Assembly (NCBI RefSeq): GCF_946480305.1 | Contig: NZ_CAMLJQ010000011.1 | Span: forward strand, 59,427 to 123,426 | DNA length: 64,000 bases | Direction: 5' to 3' | From: an uncultured Caldimonas sp. | GTDB lineage: Bacteria; Pseudomonadota; Gammaproteobacteria; Burkholderiales; Burkholderiaceae | Shown: piece by piece, positions 27,239 through 36,787 of the stretch | Position numbering within the stretch: the first letter of the stretch is position 1 | Layout of the letters: every line of letters starts with the position of its first letter | Position numbers and translations under genes: made by a program | Notes under the pieces: model-generated | The model's database searches: none | Told to the model about the DNA's origin: nothing | Seen by the model: the letters and a program-made list of their open reading frames with translations, nothing else

Positions 27239-27688
27239 CTACTCAGATGGGGGGTCTTGACACACCGAGTTGTCTTCCGCGGGTGCGCCGTAATCAGATT
27301 TGTTGCAGCGGCTTGAGAATACGTTGATAAGAAAAAGCAGGAGCGAACCGGTGAACATCAACCCCAGCACACCAACCATAAACGATGCTGGATGGCTTCC
27401 GGTATCGTCAAAGGTTCTACCTCTGAAACTTTCGAACGTTGCCCAAGCAAGAAGGAGCGTGCTCGAGACTGTGTACAGCCAAAAGTGCCACAACGCGAGC
27501 TTGGATCGATTCGCCTCCTGATCTTGGCCGTAAACCAAGCCGAAGACGAGCATAAGAATGCCTCCCGCGAGGGTAATGTGTGCATGCACGGCAACCAACG
27601 CCCGACTGTGCTGATGATGCATGACAACGCCGAGAACGATCCCCAAGATCAGGAAGACCGCGCCTGCCCTTATGAAATTTCTGCTCAT
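27239..27688 (-). CDS. Four-helix membrane protein coupled to the NRPS
   Basis: A 149-aa protein with four predicted membrane helices (residues ~6-24, 33-52, 66-86, 99-122). The second helix begins VHAHITLAGG, recalling the His-containing HAH motif at the start of heme-copper oxidase subunit I relatives; whether it binds heme is unknown. The ATG at 27688 overlaps the NRPS stop by 4 bp (ATGA), so it is translated by coupling and belongs to the biosynthetic operon. A longer frame from 27748 exists, but it lies inside the NRPS gene. Its role in the pathway (redox step, export, resistance) cannot be told. Confidence 0.7.
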   Translation of the reverse strand: MSRNFIRAGAVFLILGIVLGVVMHHQHSRALVAVHAHITLAGGILMLVFGLVYGQDQEANRSKLALWHFWLYTVSSTLLLAWATFESFRGRTFDDTGSHPASFMVGVLGLMFTGSLLLFLINVFSSRCNKSDYGAPAEDNSVCQDPPSE

Positions 27689-30600
27689 GATTCTTCCTTG
27701 CGTGAACCTGCCTGACCCGAATTCTTCCCGTGAAAATTGATCGAGCACAACTCATTGAGCGCGCTCGCGATATCTCGTGTCAATAACTGCAAGTTGGGCG
27801 ACTTAAGCATGGTGTAGTGTGTTCCCTGTACGATCTTGCTGCGTACGACACCTCGTGTCAGCTGACGCCATCCCCAATCGGCCATCCCGAATGCAGGGTG
27901 GCCGGTGAATTCGGAAATCGCTCCTTCGCCAGCACGCCAAAGCCAGATATCAGCATTTATGGGACTGGCCCGGTAGTGACGGGTGGCGCGAATGATTCTG
28001 CTAAAAGTTGCAAAGGTGGCCTTCAGCCGTGACGAGTCAAATCTCGCGAACGTGCCGTCCTTGCGCACATCGGTCAACGCCAGTTCCGGAGACGCGTTGG
28101 CGTCCTCCGCCAGCTGTTCCTCAAGACCGTCAATTGGGTGATCGGACCCAGACTGGGTCTGGCGCAAGAACCAGAGCATGAGCGTGCGGTCGTCAACGTC
28201 GTCGTGTTGTAGCGGTGCGGGCGTGTCCAGCAGGAGCACCTGTTGTACCGCTTGCCTTGCACTTTCCAATTGGCTGGCCATCTCAAACGCCAAGACCCCG
28301 CCGGATGACCAGCCTCCCAGAATGTATGGTCCGTACGCCTGAACTTCTCGCAGCGCCGTAACGTATGCCGCTGCAATCTGCTCCACGGTATACGCGCACG
28401 GCTCAAGCGGAAGGCCGACGGGCTGCAGCGCGTACACAGGGCGCTCCAACGACCTTGCTAGCCCCAGGTAGCAGGAGACGTCGCCGCCAGCAGGGTGTAC
28501 GAGAAACAGCGGTTGCCCCTCGCCCCGCGACTCAACCCGGACTAGCGGCGTTGCCGGAATGAAGTGCAGCAGGCGTCGCGCCAGCTTTTCCACCGTCCGG
28601 TCCTCTATAAGAGCTCCTGCAGACAACGGTTGCCCAAAATTCCGAGAGACGCGCGCCATCGCCTGGATCGCCGCCATCGAATGGCCTCCCAGCGCGAAAA
28701 AGTCGTCCCGCACCCCAACAGGCGCCACGCCAAGAACGGCTTCCCAAATGCTGACCAGTTCCGCTTCGATCGCTGTCCGCGGTGCAGGTGCCGCGGAAGA
28801 CGCGGCACTGGGCAACGGCAGCATCGCACTCAAGGCTTCTCGATCCACCTTGCCGTTGGCCGTCAGCGGAAACGTCTTGAGAGCCTCCAAGTGTGCCGGC
28901 ACCATATGGGCCGGCAACTTGTGACGAAGAAACTGGCGTATCTGCTCCGCGTCGGCGCTCTCGTCTCCATAGACCACGAATGCGGCTAGTCGCCGGCTGC
29001 CCCCGGTCAACGGTGCGACGGCCACGGCCGATTCCACGGCCGGGTGAGCCAGCAGGGCATGTTCGATTTCGCCCAGCTCTATGCGATGACCATGCACCTT
29101 TACTTGCAGGTCGACACGGCCCAGGAATTCAATGTTGCCGTCTGGAAGGTACCGCCCTCGATCCCCCGTGCGATACAGGCGTTCTCCGGTGCGTGGGTCC
29201 GTGATGAACGCGGCAGCGGTCTTTTCACCGTCGCGCCAGTAGCCACGGGCCAGCCCGGCCCCACCGATATAAAGATGCCCCACGGTCCAGACAGGTACGT
29301 CGTGTCCCTCCTCGTCCAGCACGTGACAGCTCTGATTCGGCAGCGGCTTGCCGTACGGGACACTCACCCAGGACGGATCCATCTCCTCGATGGGGTAGCA
29401 GATAGACCAGATGGACGCTTCAGTTGCGCCGCCGAGGCTGATCAGGTCGGCTTGTGGTGTGAGGAGACGGATACGCGGCAGCAAAGCCAATGGAATCCAG
29501 TCGCCGCTCAACATCACCGTCTTCATCGAGGGCAGGCGCACATCGCTTGCGTCGGCAGCATCGGTCAACAATTGCATCAGCGACGGTACCGAGTTCCACA
29601 CCGTCACCTCATGCTCAACGAGCGCTGCGAGCCAAGCAATGGGGTCCGGGCCCTCGGACGCTGACGGCAGCACGAGGGTGCCGCCCGCCGCCACTGTGCC
29701 GAACAAGTCATAGACCGAAAGGTCGAAGCTCAGCGCAGAGACCCCGAAGACCACGGCGGTTTCAGCAACGTTGAGCTGGCGGTTGACGGTCACGACCGTA
29801 TTGAGTGCACTTCGATGACTGATCATCACCCCTTTGGGATTGCCAGTCGAACCCGATGTAAAGATGACGTAGGCTAGGTCGTCGGCGGTTTGCGCGGGCA
29901 ACAGTGCGCTGTCTGGAAGGTGGTCGAGATTTCCATCGTCGACGCATACCGTCTCGGCCTGACTCGGCGGCAGGCGTTCCGCCTGTTCCTTCGTCGTGAC
30001 GACAAAACGCGCCTGCGTGTTCTCGAGAAGATATCGAACGCGGTCAAGCGGCCAATTGGGATCTATTGGCACATAGGCCGCACCGGCCGCGAGTACGCCA
30101 AAAACTGCAACCGCTTGCTCGCAGCCTTTGTCGAGCCAGAGCGCCACCAGCTCGTTCGGCTGCACGCCTGCGGCGCGTAGCCGATGGCCCAATCGGTTCG
30201 CCAGCTGGTCCAGCTCCCGGTAGCTCAACCGGCGAGTGGGGGATATGACCGCAGGCTTGTGCGGACGACACCGCGCGTTGACAGCTAGCGACGCATGCAA
30301 CAGCCCTTGTTCGACAGGCGTCGTGACGGCGTTCGCCTGCGCTCTCAGATCCCGCTGGGCAGCCGGCAAGAGATCGAAGCGGTACGACAGCCAAGCCGAC
30401 TCGTCCTGCGCCAGCAAGGTGAGCAACGCCCGATAAGCGTGCCACATGGCGTCGACCAAGCCTTGCGGGAAGAACCGTTCATTGACATCCCATATCGCCC
30501 AAAAGCCGCCATCCTTCAAATGCCAGACTTGGTGGTCGATCAACACCTGCGGCGTGTCCAGACAACCGAAAACCGGTTTGTCTCGTGGGGGAAGGTCGAG

Positions 30601-33600
30601 CCCGCTGACCACGACGTACGGAGCGGCGGCGCGTCCTGGTGTGCCGCTTTGCTGGTTCAAGGTCTGCCAAATGCGCGCGCTGCCCCAATATACGTGTTGC
30701 GCGTCTTGCACGATCTGCAGTTGCAGTCCGCGGGCTCGCTCAGCAAATGGGACACCGGCCCGCCAGTCCACTTCAAGCGGATAGACCGCCCCGAAGTTGC
30801 CCACGATGGCGCGTACATCCCGGTGTAGCGGAAGTCGCTGCGTCAGGAGATGGCTGAGCAGAAAGTGGCGGGAACCGCTCCAACGTGCAAGAACTTCCGC
30901 GTAGACGGCGTAGACCGCATGCGTGGCAGTGAGACCGAATCGAGCGGCATGGCGCTTGAATGCAGCCCAGATAGGTTCCGGCAGGACCATTTCACGCCGA
31001 TCCAGTCTCGACCGGGTGCGAGCAGGTTGATGCGGGACGAGGGGCACTGCGGGCGGTCTCGGCAAACTTTCCACCCGATCCAGCCAGTAACGCCGCGACC
31101 GCTGGCCCTGCGCCGATTGCTCGATGCTCTGATGCGCGAGCACGACATCGCGACAGCTGAGCTGCAATACCGGCAGCTCCCGCCCCTCCTCGCGGTAGTA
31201 GCGGTGGACGTCCTCAAACGACATCAACCCGAATGCATCGACGAAGAAGTTGTTGATGTTGATGTGGAAACGGGTTCCGCCACGATGCAAAGTGATCTGG
31301 AAAGCCAGCCAGGGCCAGCGATCCAACGGCATGACCTTGTGTGAGAGTTCCTGCCGGATCGTCACCCACGCGGCTTGTGCGTCCCCTTCAGGCAGCTCGC
31401 GAAGGTCTCGGACCACAAGCTTCACGGGCGCCAACTTGCGCGGCACCTGAAGTTGCATGTTTTGATTCAGCACCGGGAGGTTGGCGCGTTGACGCGCCAG
31501 CATTCGATTCAGTGCCAGCTCCCAGCGTTCACCGTCCAGCCACTCGTCGTAGTCGACTTCCAGGTAGCAATTTGATTCGACGTGATACTCCATCCCTTGC
31601 GCTTGTCCGGCGAGATACGCCCTTTGCAGGTCGGTCAGCGGAAACGGCTCATGTCGGTTCGCCGGGTCCGGGACGATGTGCGGTAGGGATGCGGTGCCCG
31701 AAGCCACTTCGACGCCTTGCACGTCCTGCGACTGGGAGGGCACGACAAGCTCTTCCAGTGCGGCGGCGAACCCGACGATCGTCGGTGCTGCGAAGAAACG
31801 TCGGAGTAGCAGACGTTGCGGCACGCCCGACAACGGCACGAGCGTCCTTGCCCGCTCAATCATTCCTATCAGGCCAAGTGAATCGGCTCCAAGCACAAAG
31901 AAGCTGTCTTCAACGCCGAAGTCCGCGCGTCCCAGAAGTTCTGCCCAGAGCTCAAAGAGTCGCTTCTCGTAGTCGGTACGCGGCTTAGTACGTGCAACTT
32001 CGGGCTGAGCCGGATCACGCCACCGCCTCAGCGTCTGGTAGTCGACCTTCCCGTTTGGTGAAAGCGGCAGTGCCGCGAGGCGGACATAGCGATGCGGAAC
32101 CATGTAGCAGGGCAGCACTGCGGCCAGCTGGCGTTCCAAGTCTGCGGCGTCGGCGGGCGCCGAGCTATCCACGACGACATGCGCCACCAACGAACGTTGT
32201 CCCTCGCCGCTTGCGGCGACGGTCACCACCGCTTCCCGTACGCCTGGCTGACGGCGTAACACGGCCTCGATCTCGCCGAGTTCAATGCGATACCCGTTGA
32301 TCTTGACCTGAAAATCGTCACGGCCCAGGAACTCGATGTCTCCGCCGGGCAGATAGCGACCAAGGTCACCCGTCCTGTACAGGCGTTCCCCGGTGTGCGG
32401 GTGTGAGATGAAGCGCTCTGCGGTGTTTCTTGCGTCGTCCAGGTAGCCTCGCGCCGGCGCCAGGCCGCCCACCAGGATCTCGCCGGTCACCCAGACCGGC
32501 TTGTCTTCGAAGAGGCTATTGCAGACGTGCATCGTCTGATTTGAAAGCGGCTTTCCGTAGGGAATGCTGTTCCAGTGATCGGACACCTCATCGACCAGGT
32601 AGTGCGTGCTGTAGATAGACGTTTCGGTCGGGCCACCCGAAGCAAATACCCGAGCGTGTGAACATACGTTCCGCAACCGATCGGGAAGCGTCAACGGAAT
32701 CCAGTCTCCGCCGAGAACGGCCCAGCGCAGCGCCTCGTGGCTGCCGTGCGATTGCTGCAGATGCCCGAGCCAGAGCTGCAGCAACTGCGGGACGGAGTTC
32801 CAGAGGGTCACGCCGTGCCGCCAAGCGAGTTCCGTCCAATGGGCGGGATCTGCGAGGTGTGCCGGCGAGGGCATCACCAGTGCACCACCGGCACTCAGCG
32901 TGCCGAACATGTCATAGACGGACATGTCGAAATGCAGCGCCGACAACGCCAACACCTTGTCGTCCGGCGTGAGCTGCAAGCGAGCGTTCATGTCCTGCAC
33001 CGTGTTGCTCACGGTGCGATGCTCGAGCATGACCCCTTTGGGCACCCCCGTGGTGCCCGAGGTGAAGAGCACATACGCAAGTTCGTCGGGAGACACCATC
33101 ACTGCCGGCGGCCGCGGGTCACAAGAGAGCATTTCCGCGTCGTCGAGCGACAGCACCACGAGTTGGGCGGGCCATCGCAGCGTCTGCGCGAGATGCGCCT
33201 GCGTTATCACCACCGTCACCTGTCCCAGCCCCGCAATGAGGTGGCGACGCTCCTGCGGCAGGTCCGGGTCGATCGGCAGATACGCGGCTCCGGCGTGCAG
33301 TACCCCCAGCACGGCCACGACCTGCTCCCACCCCTTCTCCATCGACACTGCGACCACGCTGCCTCGCCCTACGCCGGCGCGCACCAGTCGGTGCGCCAAG
33401 CGGTACGCGTGGGCCCCCAACTCGTCATAAGAGAGCGATCGTGACGGTGTGATGACCGCGAGGGCATCGCCCCGACGCTCATATTGCGGCGCCACCAATT
33501 CATGCAGAGGTATTGGACGCAGTTCGCGGCGAACACCATTGGCCACCTGGCGTTCTCGAAGCTGCCATTCCGGCAACGGCACCAAGGAACCGCGCTGCAC

Positions 33601-35103
33601 CCAGGCATGTTCGTCGTCAGCCAAGCGCTCCAGCAATTGCAAGTAAGCGCTCCACATGTCGTCCAGCATGCCGGAGGGGAACAGCTCTTCGACCGCGTCC
33701 CAGACGAGCAAGAGCTCGTCGCGCCATTCGATCACCTGATGATCGAGCCAGACCTGTGGCGTCTGCGTCACGCCATACACGTAGTCGCCGAAGTGAACGA
33801 GCCCCTGGTCGGCGTTCCGCAGTCCATCCAGGGGCAGCATGCTGGTGAATACGACGGGCATCGCCGCGCCGGGCGTACTCCCCAAGCGCCGCATCCTTTC
33901 GCGCAATACGCTCATGCCGCTGTAGTGCCGGTGTTCGAGATCGTCAGCGAACTGCTGCTGCAAACGCCGGAGGCGCTCCACGAACGCTTCGCCGGCGCGA
34001 GCGTGCACGGCCAGCAGCGAGGTCGTTGCGAAATCGCCAAGGAGGGCCTCCACTTCCCGGTGAATCGGGAAACGGTTGTACATGGTGAGGTTGAGCGTGA
34101 AGTCCGGTTCGCGCGCCCAGGTACGCAACACCTCGCAAAAGGCGGTCATCAACAGCACCGAGGGAGTCACGCCGTGCCCGCGCGCCTGTTGCTTGAGACG
34201 TTGCCAGCGTTGCACGGGCAACTCGCGGGTCCGGCGGGCGAATCGCACGGGGCTGAGCTCTCCTGGCCTGCGAGCAAGTGGGAGAGCGGGCGCCGGGGGG
34301 AGCTCCTGAAGACGTTGCATCCAATAGTCCCGCGCGCGCTGCCATGACGGCCAGTCTTGCACCGTGCGCTCGAACTCGACATAGTCTCGGTAGGACAGCT
34401 GGAACCCCGGCACTGCCCGCTGGGGATCCAGGTAAAACTGCCACCAGTCCTCGAAGAAAAGAAACAGACTGGATGCGTCCAGGATCAACATGTCGACGCT
34501 GATGAAGAGGCGCAGTCGCTCTCCGGCATGCAACACCGCCTGGATGTCGAACAGCGGCCAGCGCTCGGGCGTGAAGCGGTTGAGCGACATCTCATGACGC
34601 AACTCGGCGAGCTTCTCATCAATCTCGAAAGCTGGCTTGCCGCGCATGTCGTGCAGCGAAATTCCGTAGGGAGGTACGTCGCTGAGGATGCGCTGACGGC
34701 CATCGATCTCAATCACCGCGCGCAACATGTCATGTCGAGCGATCACGCGTTGCAAGCTGTCTTCCAGCCGGCGGGCATCCAGCCCGGTGCGCTCCAGCTC
34801 CACATAGAAATGCGTGGAGAAGCCGCCCAATTCCACCTGCTCGTTGCGGCCGATCCAGTAAGCATGCTGAATCTCCGTCAAGCCGAACGGCTCATGGCGC
34901 AAATCCGGACGAGGGGTCACCTGCCGCACGTCCTCTCCCCGCTCCTTGCGCCTGAGCAGTTCGGTCAGCGCGCCCTTGGCGCTCTTCAGCTCAACGCGCA
35001 GTTCCGGCGTCATGCCCCCCTTCGGCGCCGCCACTTTGAGGTCGTCACCCTCCAATTCAAGGCGGATTCCAGCGTTGCGCAACTTCACTAGCAAGTCCTG
35101 CAT
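27685..35103 (-). CDS. Two-module NRPS: TubC-Cy-A-T-Cy'-A-T-TE
   Basis: A 2472-aa peptide synthetase. A TubC-type docking domain (residues 1-55, MQDLLVKLRNAGIRLE) precedes a heterocyclisation domain with the DxxxxD signature (DMLILD, Asp204 and Asp209). Adenylation domain 1 follows (YVLFTSGTTG near 678) and then a carrier domain (Ser1075 in LGADSLG). A second Cy-like condensation domain has Asn1284 where the first Asp should be (NNFFVD). Adenylation domain 2 (YVIFTSGSTG near 1750) shows pocket residues D-L-Y-N-M-S-L-I-W, the cysteine code. A second carrier (Ser2142) and a thioesterase (GWSSG, Ser2266) end the chain. Domain 1 pocket residues D-M-Y-N-V-G-S-I-Y are not a code I can assign. ATG 35103, with GGAG upstream, is preferred to the GTG at 35151 inside the methyltransferase gene. 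It should receive an acyl chain from the upstream PKS and release a thiazoline- or thiol-bearing acid. Confidence 0.93.
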   Translation of the reverse strand: MQDLLVKLRNAGIRLELEGDDLKVAAPKGGMTPELRVELKSAKGALTELLRRKERGEDVRQVTPRPDLRHEPFGLTEIQHAYWIGRNEQVELGGFSTHFYVELERTGLDARRLEDSLQRVIARHDMLRAVIEIDGRQRILSDVPPYGISLHDMRGKPAFEIDEKLAELRHEMSLNRFTPERWPLFDIQAVLHAGERLRLFISVDMLILDASSLFLFFEDWWQFYLDPQRAVPGFQLSYRDYVEFERTVQDWPSWQRARDYWMQRLQELPPAPALPLARRPGELSPVRFARRTRELPVQRWQRLKQQARGHGVTPSVLLMTAFCEVLRTWAREPDFTLNLTMYNRFPIHREVEALLGDFATTSLLAVHARAGEAFVERLRRLQQQFADDLEHRHYSGMSVLRERMRRLGSTPGAAMPVVFTSMLPLDGLRNADQGLVHFGDYVYGVTQTPQVWLDHQVIEWRDELLLVWDAVEELFPSGMLDDMWSAYLQLLERLADDEHAWVQRGSLVPLPEWQLRERQVANGVRRELRPIPLHELVAPQYERRGDALAVITPSRSLSYDELGAHAYRLAHRLVRAGVGRGSVVAVSMEKGWEQVVAVLGVLHAGAAYLPIDPDLPQERRHLIAGLGQVTVVITQAHLAQTLRWPAQLVVLSLDDAEMLSCDPRPPAVMVSPDELAYVLFTSGTTGVPKGVMLEHRTVSNTVQDMNARLQLTPDDKVLALSALHFDMSVYDMFGTLSAGGALVMPSPAHLADPAHWTELAWRHGVTLWNSVPQLLQLWLGHLQQSHGSHEALRWAVLGGDWIPLTLPDRLRNVCSHARVFASGGPTETSIYSTHYLVDEVSDHWNSIPYGKPLSNQTMHVCNSLFEDKPVWVTGEILVGGLAPARGYLDDARNTAERFISHPHTGERLYRTGDLGRYLPGGDIEFLGRDDFQVKINGYRIELGEIEAVLRRQPGVREAVVTVAASGEGQRSLVAHVVVDSSAPADAADLERQLAAVLPCYMVPHRYVRLAALPLSPNGKVDYQTLRRWRDPAQPEVARTKPRTDYEKRLFELWAELLGRADFGVEDSFFVLGADSLGLIGMIERARTLVPLSGVPQRLLLRRFFAAPTIVGFAAALEELVVPSQSQDVQGVEVASGTASLPHIVPDPANRHEPFPLTDLQRAYLAGQAQGMEYHVESNCYLEVDYDEWLDGERWELALNRMLARQRANLPVLNQNMQLQVPRKLAPVKLVVRDLRELPEGDAQAAWVTIRQELSHKVMPLDRWPWLAFQITLHRGGTRFHININNFFVDAFGLMSFEDVHRYYREEGRELPVLQLSCRDVVLAHQSIEQSAQGQRSRRYWLDRVESLPRPPAVPLVPHQPARTRSRLDRREMVLPEPIWAAFKRHAARFGLTATHAVYAVYAEVLARWSGSRHFLLSHLLTQRLPLHRDVRAIVGNFGAVYPLEVDWRAGVPFAERARGLQLQIVQDAQHVYWGSARIWQTLNQQSGTPGRAAAPYVVVSGLDLPPRDKPVFGCLDTPQVLIDHQVWHLKDGGFWAIWDVNERFFPQGLVDAMWHAYRALLTLLAQDESAWLSYRFDLLPAAQRDLRAQANAVTTPVEQGLLHASLAVNARCRPHKPAVISPTRRLSYRELDQLANRLGHRLRAAGVQPNELVALWLDKGCEQAVAVFGVLAAGAAYVPIDPNWPLDRVRYLLENTQARFVVTTKEQAERLPPSQAETVCVDDGNLDHLPDSALLPAQTADDLAYVIFTSGSTGNPKGVMISHRSALNTVVTVNRQLNVAETAVVFGVSALSFDLSVYDLFGTVAAGGTLVLPSASEGPDPIAWLAALVEHEVTVWNSVPSLMQLLTDAADASDVRLPSMKTVMLSGDWIPLALLPRIRLLTPQADLISLGGATEASIWSICYPIEEMDPSWVSVPYGKPLPNQSCHVLDEEGHDVPVWTVGHLYIGGAGLARGYWRDGEKTAAAFITDPRTGERLYRTGDRGRYLPDGNIEFLGRVDLQVKVHGHRIELGEIEHALLAHPAVESAVAVAPLTGGSRRLAAFVVYGDESADAEQIRQFLRHKLPAHMVPAHLEALKTFPLTANGKVDREALSAMLPLPSAASSAAPAPRTAIEAELVSIWEAVLGVAPVGVRDDFFALGGHSMAAIQAMARVSRNFGQPLSAGALIEDRTVEKLARRLLHFIPATPLVRVESRGEGQPLFLVHPAGGDVSCYLGLARSLERPVYALQPVGLPLEPCAYTVEQIAAAYVTALREVQAYGPYILGGWSSGGVLAFEMASQLESARQAVQQVLLLDTPAPLQHDDVDDRTLMLWFLRQTQSGSDHPIDGLEEQLAEDANASPELALTDVRKDGTFARFDSSRLKATFATFSRIIRATRHYRASPINADIWLWRAGEGAISEFTGHPAFGMADWGWRQLTRGVVRSKIVQGTHYTMLKSPNLQLLTRDIASALNELCSINFHGKNSGQAGSRKEES

Positions 35104-35131
35104 GTTGACTCCGGCTGGTTTGACGGGCACG

Positions 35132-36775
35132 TCAGCGGGCGTGTTGCTCACACGCCGAAAGTTCGACGCTCACCCCGAGGCCCTGCATCGCCTCGCGTGC
35201 AGCGGCAAGCCATGTCTTCGAGGTGAACCGAGGCGTTTCAGTAGGAGCTTCTGCTACCAGCACGCACTGCATGCCCAGATCTCGCCCACGTGATGCCGCG
35301 GCGGGAAATGCCGCGTAGCGGGTGAAGCCAGAGGTCGCGAGCGCGCGTTCCCATTCGTCCGCCGGCATCAGCGGAGAGTTGCGATGCACACGATGGTCGC
35401 GGTAATGGCCGAAGCTCTCGAAATGGGCAAAACTGATGCAATGCAGCGGCAGTTGCTCAGTGTGTTCGCCAAGCAGCAAGATGCCTCCCGGCTTCAGCAA
35501 CCCTCGCAGTCGCATCAGCGCCGCTTCTACCTCCACTGCGGTATGGAGAACATTGACTGCGACCAGTACGTCCACAGACTGCGGCGCATAGCCCTGCAGC
35601 AGTGGATGCTCGTTGACGTCGAGCACCCTGCACTCCATCTTCAGCGCTGGCAGGTCGCAAAAGCGCTCTCGGGCGCGCCGCAGGAAAAACTCCCCGACGT
35701 CGGTGAACAGATAGTGCAGCGGTCGGCCTCGCAGGCGCCCAATGATCGTCTCCGTCGTCGCCGCGGATCCGGCACCGATTTCCAGCACCGTTGGGGCACC
35801 ATCGAAGTGCCCATGATCGATCGCCACAGCGCACAGTTGCGCGACGAGATGGTTGCTGATGCGAGAGATGGGGCCGTCTCGGTAGTGCGCGTAGGCAAGC
35901 TCGAACCGCCCTTGCGGAAACAACAGGTCAAAGGGATCGAGCTCCCCACGCAGCAAGGGGATCTGTGCCGCGGCGCAGCGGACGATGTGGTCGACAAGTG
36001 CGGGGTGCGCGCCCAACGTGCCGGCCTCGGTGCACAGAGCGTCGAGCTTGCCTTGCAGTACCGAAGCCGGCTCGAGCGTGCCGCGGTCATAGCCGGCATC
36101 GGTGCACTTCACATACCCCGCGGCGGCAAGCAGGTTCAACCATTGATCCATGACCACCCGGTAACGAGGCTCCAGTCCACACCGCTTGACGATCGATTCG
36201 GCCGTCTCGCGGGAGCCCCGGTCGTCGAAACATTGCAATCGGCGCATGACCAGCGCGATGGCGACAACCGCGAGGCGGTTCAAGATCTGATGCACGGCCT
36301 CCAACTCGCATAGTTGCTCCGCTTCCGCGATGCGTAGCTGAGCGACGACCGCTTCAGCCGACCACGTGAGGTGCTGCCAGCGCTGCTGCGGGTCGCGCGC
36401 TACCGCCGCCTGCACATCCACGGCTTCCGCATCGATCGCCTGGGCATCAACCACCACCTGCGCCCGCCAGCATTGGTGCTCGCTGGCGCGCGCCACGTTT
36501 GCGCGCAACGTGCCGGGCAGCGCGAGCAGTGCGCGCTCTATGCGGGCCCCCTGATCATCGAGAACCCGTAGATCGCGGGCGCCCACCTCGGCGCTGTGCG
36601 AATTCAGCCCCAGCTTCGTCACAAGCCACTCCTTGTGATATGCCAGAGCTTCGAACACCGCCGGTGTCAGCGCTCCCCGCGGAGCCTGCACCGACAACTG
36701 CGTGCCGTCCAAGCGCAGTCTCGCGTTCAGCCGGTGGAGTTCTTGCAGAAGGCGTTCTCTTGATAACTCCGTCAT
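35132..36775 (-). CDS. TubC docking domain-methyltransferase
   Basis: A 547-aa stand-alone protein. Residues 4-56 form a TubC-type docking domain (LLQELHRLNARLRLDG...LTPAVFEAL). The rest is a methyltransferase of the kind usually embedded in PKS/NRPS modules: a helical lead-in (about 90-300) and a SAM-binding Rossmann core with VLEIGAGSA at about 329-337 and VLVAVNVLH at about 405-413. It would methylate a carrier-bound intermediate; C-, N- or O-methylation cannot be decided. It begins 12 bp after the PKS stop and ends 28 bp before the NRPS start, so it is in the middle of the operon. A methyltransferase with its own docking domain, outside a module, is unusual. Confidence 0.85.
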   Translation of the reverse strand: MTELSRERLLQELHRLNARLRLDGTQLSVQAPRGALTPAVFEALAYHKEWLVTKLGLNSHSAEVGARDLRVLDDQGARIERALLALPGTLRANVARASEHQCWRAQVVVDAQAIDAEAVDVQAAVARDPQQRWQHLTWSAEAVVAQLRIAEAEQLCELEAVHQILNRLAVVAIALVMRRLQCFDDRGSRETAESIVKRCGLEPRYRVVMDQWLNLLAAAGYVKCTDAGYDRGTLEPASVLQGKLDALCTEAGTLGAHPALVDHIVRCAAAQIPLLRGELDPFDLLFPQGRFELAYAHYRDGPISRISNHLVAQLCAVAIDHGHFDGAPTVLEIGAGSAATTETIIGRLRGRPLHYLFTDVGEFFLRRARERFCDLPALKMECRVLDVNEHPLLQGYAPQSVDVLVAVNVLHTAVEVEAALMRLRGLLKPGGILLLGEHTEQLPLHCISFAHFESFGHYRDHRVHRNSPLMPADEWERALATSGFTRYAAFPAAASRGRDLGMQCVLVAEAPTETPRFTSKTWLAAAREAMQGLGVSVELSACEQHAR

Positions 36776-36787
36776 GGCTCTCTTTGG

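Noticed and set aside
27862..36775. Numerous plus-strand frames within the NRPS and methyltransferase genes
   Set aside because: All are antisense to well-supported multidomain proteins and rich in Arg, Gly and Ser.
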